A stretch of DNA of 64,000 nt, taken from NCBI RefSeq assembly GCF_900101495.1, contig NZ_FMUS01000021.1, forward strand, positions 27,176 through 91,175, in the 5' to 3' direction. Positions 61,886-64,000 of the stretch are shown here, piece by piece. The DNA is from Alkaliphilus peptidifermentans DSM 18978. GTDB lineage: Bacteria > Bacillota > Clostridia > Peptostreptococcales > Natronincolaceae. The translations under genes and the position numbers were made by a program. Numbering within the stretch: the stretch's first letter is position 1; each line of letters starts with the position of its first letter. The notes beneath the pieces were generated by a model. That model was given only the letters and a program-made list of their open reading frames with translations. It was not told the origin of the DNA and did not search any database.

Positions 61886-63547
61886 ATGTTTGAAGAAAAG
61901 ATTCGTCCGTTATTTCTCCGCCTTTTGGCAACACAAAGTGATACCAATACATTAAGGGAAACCTATATTGAGGAGCAAATTTTAAACTGGATTAAGGAGC
62001 AGCCTTATTTCCAGGAAAATAGTGATCTTTGTGGAACTCATCCAATAGAAAATGACCCTTATGAAAGAAACGTTGTCTGGTCGTTGGTAAAGGGAAAGGG
62101 AAATAAGACCATTGTTATGATTCATCATCACGACACCTTAGATATTGAAGAGTACGGGAAGCTCAAATCTGTTGCTCTACGTCCAGATGAACTGGAAGCA
62201 GCACTAAGAGAGCGACAGCTCTCCCCTCAGGTAGGGAAGGATCTTGAATCTGGTGAATGGACCTTTGGTAGAGGGACTGCAGATATGAAATCAGGTGCCG
62301 CCATTCAGCTGGTATTAAGCTCTTATTTTTCAGAGGATAAAAACTTTAATGGCAATATCCTATTACTCAGTGTACCCGATGAAGAAACCCTATCAAAGGG
62401 AATGCTTAGTGCAATTTCTTTAATGACGGCCCTAAGAAGCAGGTATCAATTAGAGTATATATTGACAATCAATAGTGAGCCCTATTTCAATCAAACAAAG
62501 GGGAAAGCCATTTTTTACGAAGGCTCAGTTGGTAAGATTATGCCTGTTCTTTATGTAAAGGGTGTTAAAAGTCATATTGGAGAACCCTTTAATGGCTTTA
62601 ACCCATCCTTAGTACTTGCAGATTTGCAAAGAAAGACTGAGCTAAATGTGCAGCTTTGTGATGTATATGGTAATGAAGCCACACCACCCCCAGTATGGGT
62701 GAATCTAAAGGATCGAAAAAAAGCCTATGATGCATCTATTCCAGAGGCTGCTACAGGTTACTTTAATTGGTTGACCTTTACTAGATCTCCTAAAGAGATT
62801 ATGGACAAATTAGTTTCTTTATCCAATAGAACCTTAAGAGATACCCTTATTCACTTTCAGGATGCCTATGAAAACTACTGTAATTTGATTGGAGAAGAAC
62901 CAGATGAGATATCCTTTACACCTAAAGTCTATACTTTTGAGATGGTTTATAATATGGCTATGGAAAAGAACAAATCTCTTTTTGAAGAAGCCTATAATGA
63001 TTATCAAGTGGAAATGGTAGGATTACTACACGAAAATAAAATTGCCCTTCCAGAGGCAGCTACACGTCTTATTGAATTTATTACTGAATGGATTGATTTA
63101 GAGGGACCAACCATTATTGTTGCTTTATCGGGTCCATATTATCCACACATCAATAACCAATTTATTGATCAAAAGATTCCATTTTCACTCGAAGAAACCA
63201 TTAACAGGATTGCAGGTGAGAAATATAACTTAACCTTTGAGTCTCAAGGATTTTTTATGGGTATCTCTGATTTATCCTATGCTTCTTGGGTGGGTAAAAA
63301 GGAAGATATTGAATTGATAAAAGCCAACAGCCCTGGCTGGGACGTTATTTATCGTATACCATTAAAGGACCTTTCTACTTTGAAGATGCCTGTTATTAAT
63401 ATTGGTCCCTGGGGAAAGGATCTACATAAGGTAACTGAAAGGGTTTTAACAATGGATGTCTATGAAATAATGCCTAACATCATTAAAGATTTAATCCTTG
63501 AATGCCTTTTAAAGTCTGATCAAGAACAAAAGCATTTCATGCGTTAA
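61886..63547 (+). CDS. rocB: RocB-family M20 peptidase (arginine utilisation)
   Basis: A 553-residue M20-type protein matching RocB of the arginine catabolic regulon. Metal-site motifs are MIHHHDTLDIEEYGK, FGRGTADMKSGAAIQL and LLSVPDEETLSKGM, and EPFNGFNPSL follows. The ATG at 61886 is 5 nt after AAGGAG; a frame 6 codons longer has no site. The last residues (EQKHFMR) and the stop codon are read from the 164-bp dispersed repeat. Biochemical function of RocB is not well established. Confidence 0.88.
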   Translation: MFEEKIRPLFLRLLATQSDTNTLRETYIEEQILNWIKEQPYFQENSDLCGTHPIENDPYERNVVWSLVKGKGNKTIVMIHHHDTLDIEEYGKLKSVALRPDELEAALRERQLSPQVGKDLESGEWTFGRGTADMKSGAAIQLVLSSYFSEDKNFNGNILLLSVPDEETLSKGMLSAISLMTALRSRYQLEYILTINSEPYFNQTKGKAIFYEGSVGKIMPVLYVKGVKSHIGEPFNGFNPSLVLADLQRKTELNVQLCDVYGNEATPPPVWVNLKDRKKAYDASIPEAATGYFNWLTFTRSPKEIMDKLVSLSNRTLRDTLIHFQDAYENYCNLIGEEPDEISFTPKVYTFEMVYNMAMEKNKSLFEEAYNDYQVEMVGLLHENKIALPEAATRLIEFITEWIDLEGPTIIVALSGPYYPHINNQFIDQKIPFSLEETINRIAGEKYNLTFESQGFFMGISDLSYASWVGKKEDIELIKANSPGWDVIYRIPLKDLSTLKMPVINIGPWGKDLHKVTERVLTMDVYEIMPNIIKDLILECLLKSDQEQKHFMR

Positions 63548-63685
63548 AACCTATGGATAAAATGCTTTTGTTTTCCAAAGGAACCCCTGAGTTCCTTAGG
63601 ACGCTTCGCTGTATCCTCCTCATTGATCATAAGGGGGATCGCCCCCTTAACAACCCCGAATTTAATAGGAAAGTAGAACTTTCCT
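63522..63685. repeat. 164-bp dispersed repeat, copy 2 (inverted)
   Basis: Complement of 44112-44275, same length, with scattered substitutions. It overlaps the last codons and stop of rocB and contains the hairpin AACAAAAGCATTT...AAATGCTTTTGTT, which can act as the rocB terminator. Confidence 0.88.
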
Positions 63686-63701
63686 GAGACTGTTGACAAA
63701 G

Positions 63702-63729
63702 TCCACCTGAAAAGGGTGGATTTTTTTTT
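63702..63729 (+). terminator. Terminator-like hairpin at the left end of the IS
   Basis: TCCACC / GGTGGA stem followed by T9, 55 bases before the transposase start; it would stop transcription entering from rocB. Confidence 0.75.
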
Positions 63730-63784
63730 ATTCAAAAAGGATTTATCCAATCGATGTCGAATATGTATAATGAGGTGATGAATT

Positions 63785-64000
63785 ATGCTTACTAAAGCTA
63801 AAGATAAGCAAACTTCTTATGAGTTTGTTATGCTCGAAGAGCTAGTTAAAGAAGACCATTTACTAAGAAAAATAGATAAGTACATTGATTTTAGTTTTAT
63901 CTATGACGAAGTCGAAGAATTGTATTGTCATGATAATGGACGTCCATCTGTTGATCCAGTAGTTCTTTTTAAAATGACTTTACTTCAGTACCTTTACGGT
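63785..64000 (+). CDS. IS1182-family transposase, N-terminal part (cut by window end)
   Basis: 72 codons are visible. FVMLEELVKEDHLLRKIDKY and GRPSVDPVVLFKMTLLQYLYG are the N-terminal DUF772 domain of IS1182/IS5-like DDE transposases. GAGGTGATGAATT precedes the ATG. No stop or frame break is seen up to the window end, so the gene may be intact. Confidence 0.88.
   Translation, partial: MLTKAKDKQTSYEFVMLEELVKEDHLLRKIDKYIDFSFIYDEVEELYCHDNGRPSVDPVVLFKMTLLQYLYG

Larger units (their letters stand above)
63688..64000 (+). mobile_element. IS1182-family insertion sequence, left part
   Basis: A transposase gene begins at 63785 and runs off the window. The left end is put near ACTGTTGACAAAG (63689-63701) by context; the exact terminal repeat cannot be fixed without the right end. 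Confidence 0.6.

Noticed and set aside
63544..63750. 68-codon reading frame on the minus strand across repeat copy 2
   Set aside because: It crosses the repeat, its border and the IS end. The conserved part also occurs in copy 1 without a start codon or ribosome site. Treated as repeat sequence, noted as a finding.

Overview
The window is AT-rich chromosomal DNA with strong GGAGG-type ribosome binding sites, frequent TTG/GTG starts, an S-layer homology protein, LysM and VanY/VanZ wall proteins, several c-di-GMP proteins, iron-sulfur/flavin reductases, RocB and a formate-THF ligase relic. Together these point to an anaerobic, low-GC Gram-positive bacterium of the class Clostridia, perhaps an Alkaliphilus- or Natronincola-like organism. 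That placement is inference from gene content; no rRNA or tRNA is present to confirm it. No CRISPR array, prophage or recognisable riboswitch was seen.

Layout. 0.1-6.4 kb: a pseudouridine synthase, a fusion of a degenerate PLP fold with a GNAT domain, and two divergent c-di-GMP proteins (PAS-GGDEF-HD-GYP and GAF-HD-GYP). 6.5-9.3 kb: a baeRF (release-factor-like) protein, a palindromic repeat between duplicated terminator hairpins, and a membrane-anchored HExxH protein. 9.4-12.2 kb: a MarR-controlled flavin redox operon with a well-formed promoter carrying two operators. 12.3-16.6 kb: an SLH/Ig-like surface protein, an AraC regulator, a GNAT enzyme and an EamA transporter.

16.9-29.0 kb, all on the minus strand, is the main accessory island. 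It holds PanB-like, TIM-barrel, Glu/Leu/Phe/Val dehydrogenase and M20 amidohydrolase genes, an IclR regulator, a TRAP transporter (dctP-dctQ-dctM), and a catabolic block of an EutA-like racemase-fold protein, an EutD/DoeA-like ectoine hydrolase, an EutB-like dehydratase and RidA. It reads as uptake and breakdown of ectoine/hydroxyectoine or a similar cyclic amino acid derivative. eutC and eutE are absent and other enzymes may take their place. IclR-type operator motifs lie before iclR and before the panB-like gene. 29.6-31.5 kb: a divergent folD and a decayed formate-THF ligase pseudogene.

31.8-41.1 kb: cell-envelope genes, namely a LysM/PG-binding protein, an M20 peptidase, VanY, a flavodoxin, ftsE-ftsX with a PcsB-like coiled-coil partner lacking a peptidase domain, and a TetR plus class-C serine hydrolase operon. 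41.2-44.0 kb: an SPFH/zinc-ribbon membrane operon. 44.1-44.5 kb: two dispersed repeats. 44.6-50.2 kb: a NagZ lipoprotein, two PH-domain proteins and an ABC exporter; two of these operons share almost the same promoter/operator.

50.4-55.6 kb: an AraC regulator and a five-gene ABC exporter plus NarL-type two-component operon resembling LnrLMN-LnrJK. 56-61.7 kb: an esterase, a MerR/GyrI regulator, a VOC-domain remnant, a threonine aldolase, a stand-alone GGDEI protein with a small partner, VanZ and a CDGSH protein. 61.9-64 kb: rocB, whose 3' end lies inside a second, inverted copy of the 164-bp repeat, then the start of an IS1182-type transposase that runs off the window.
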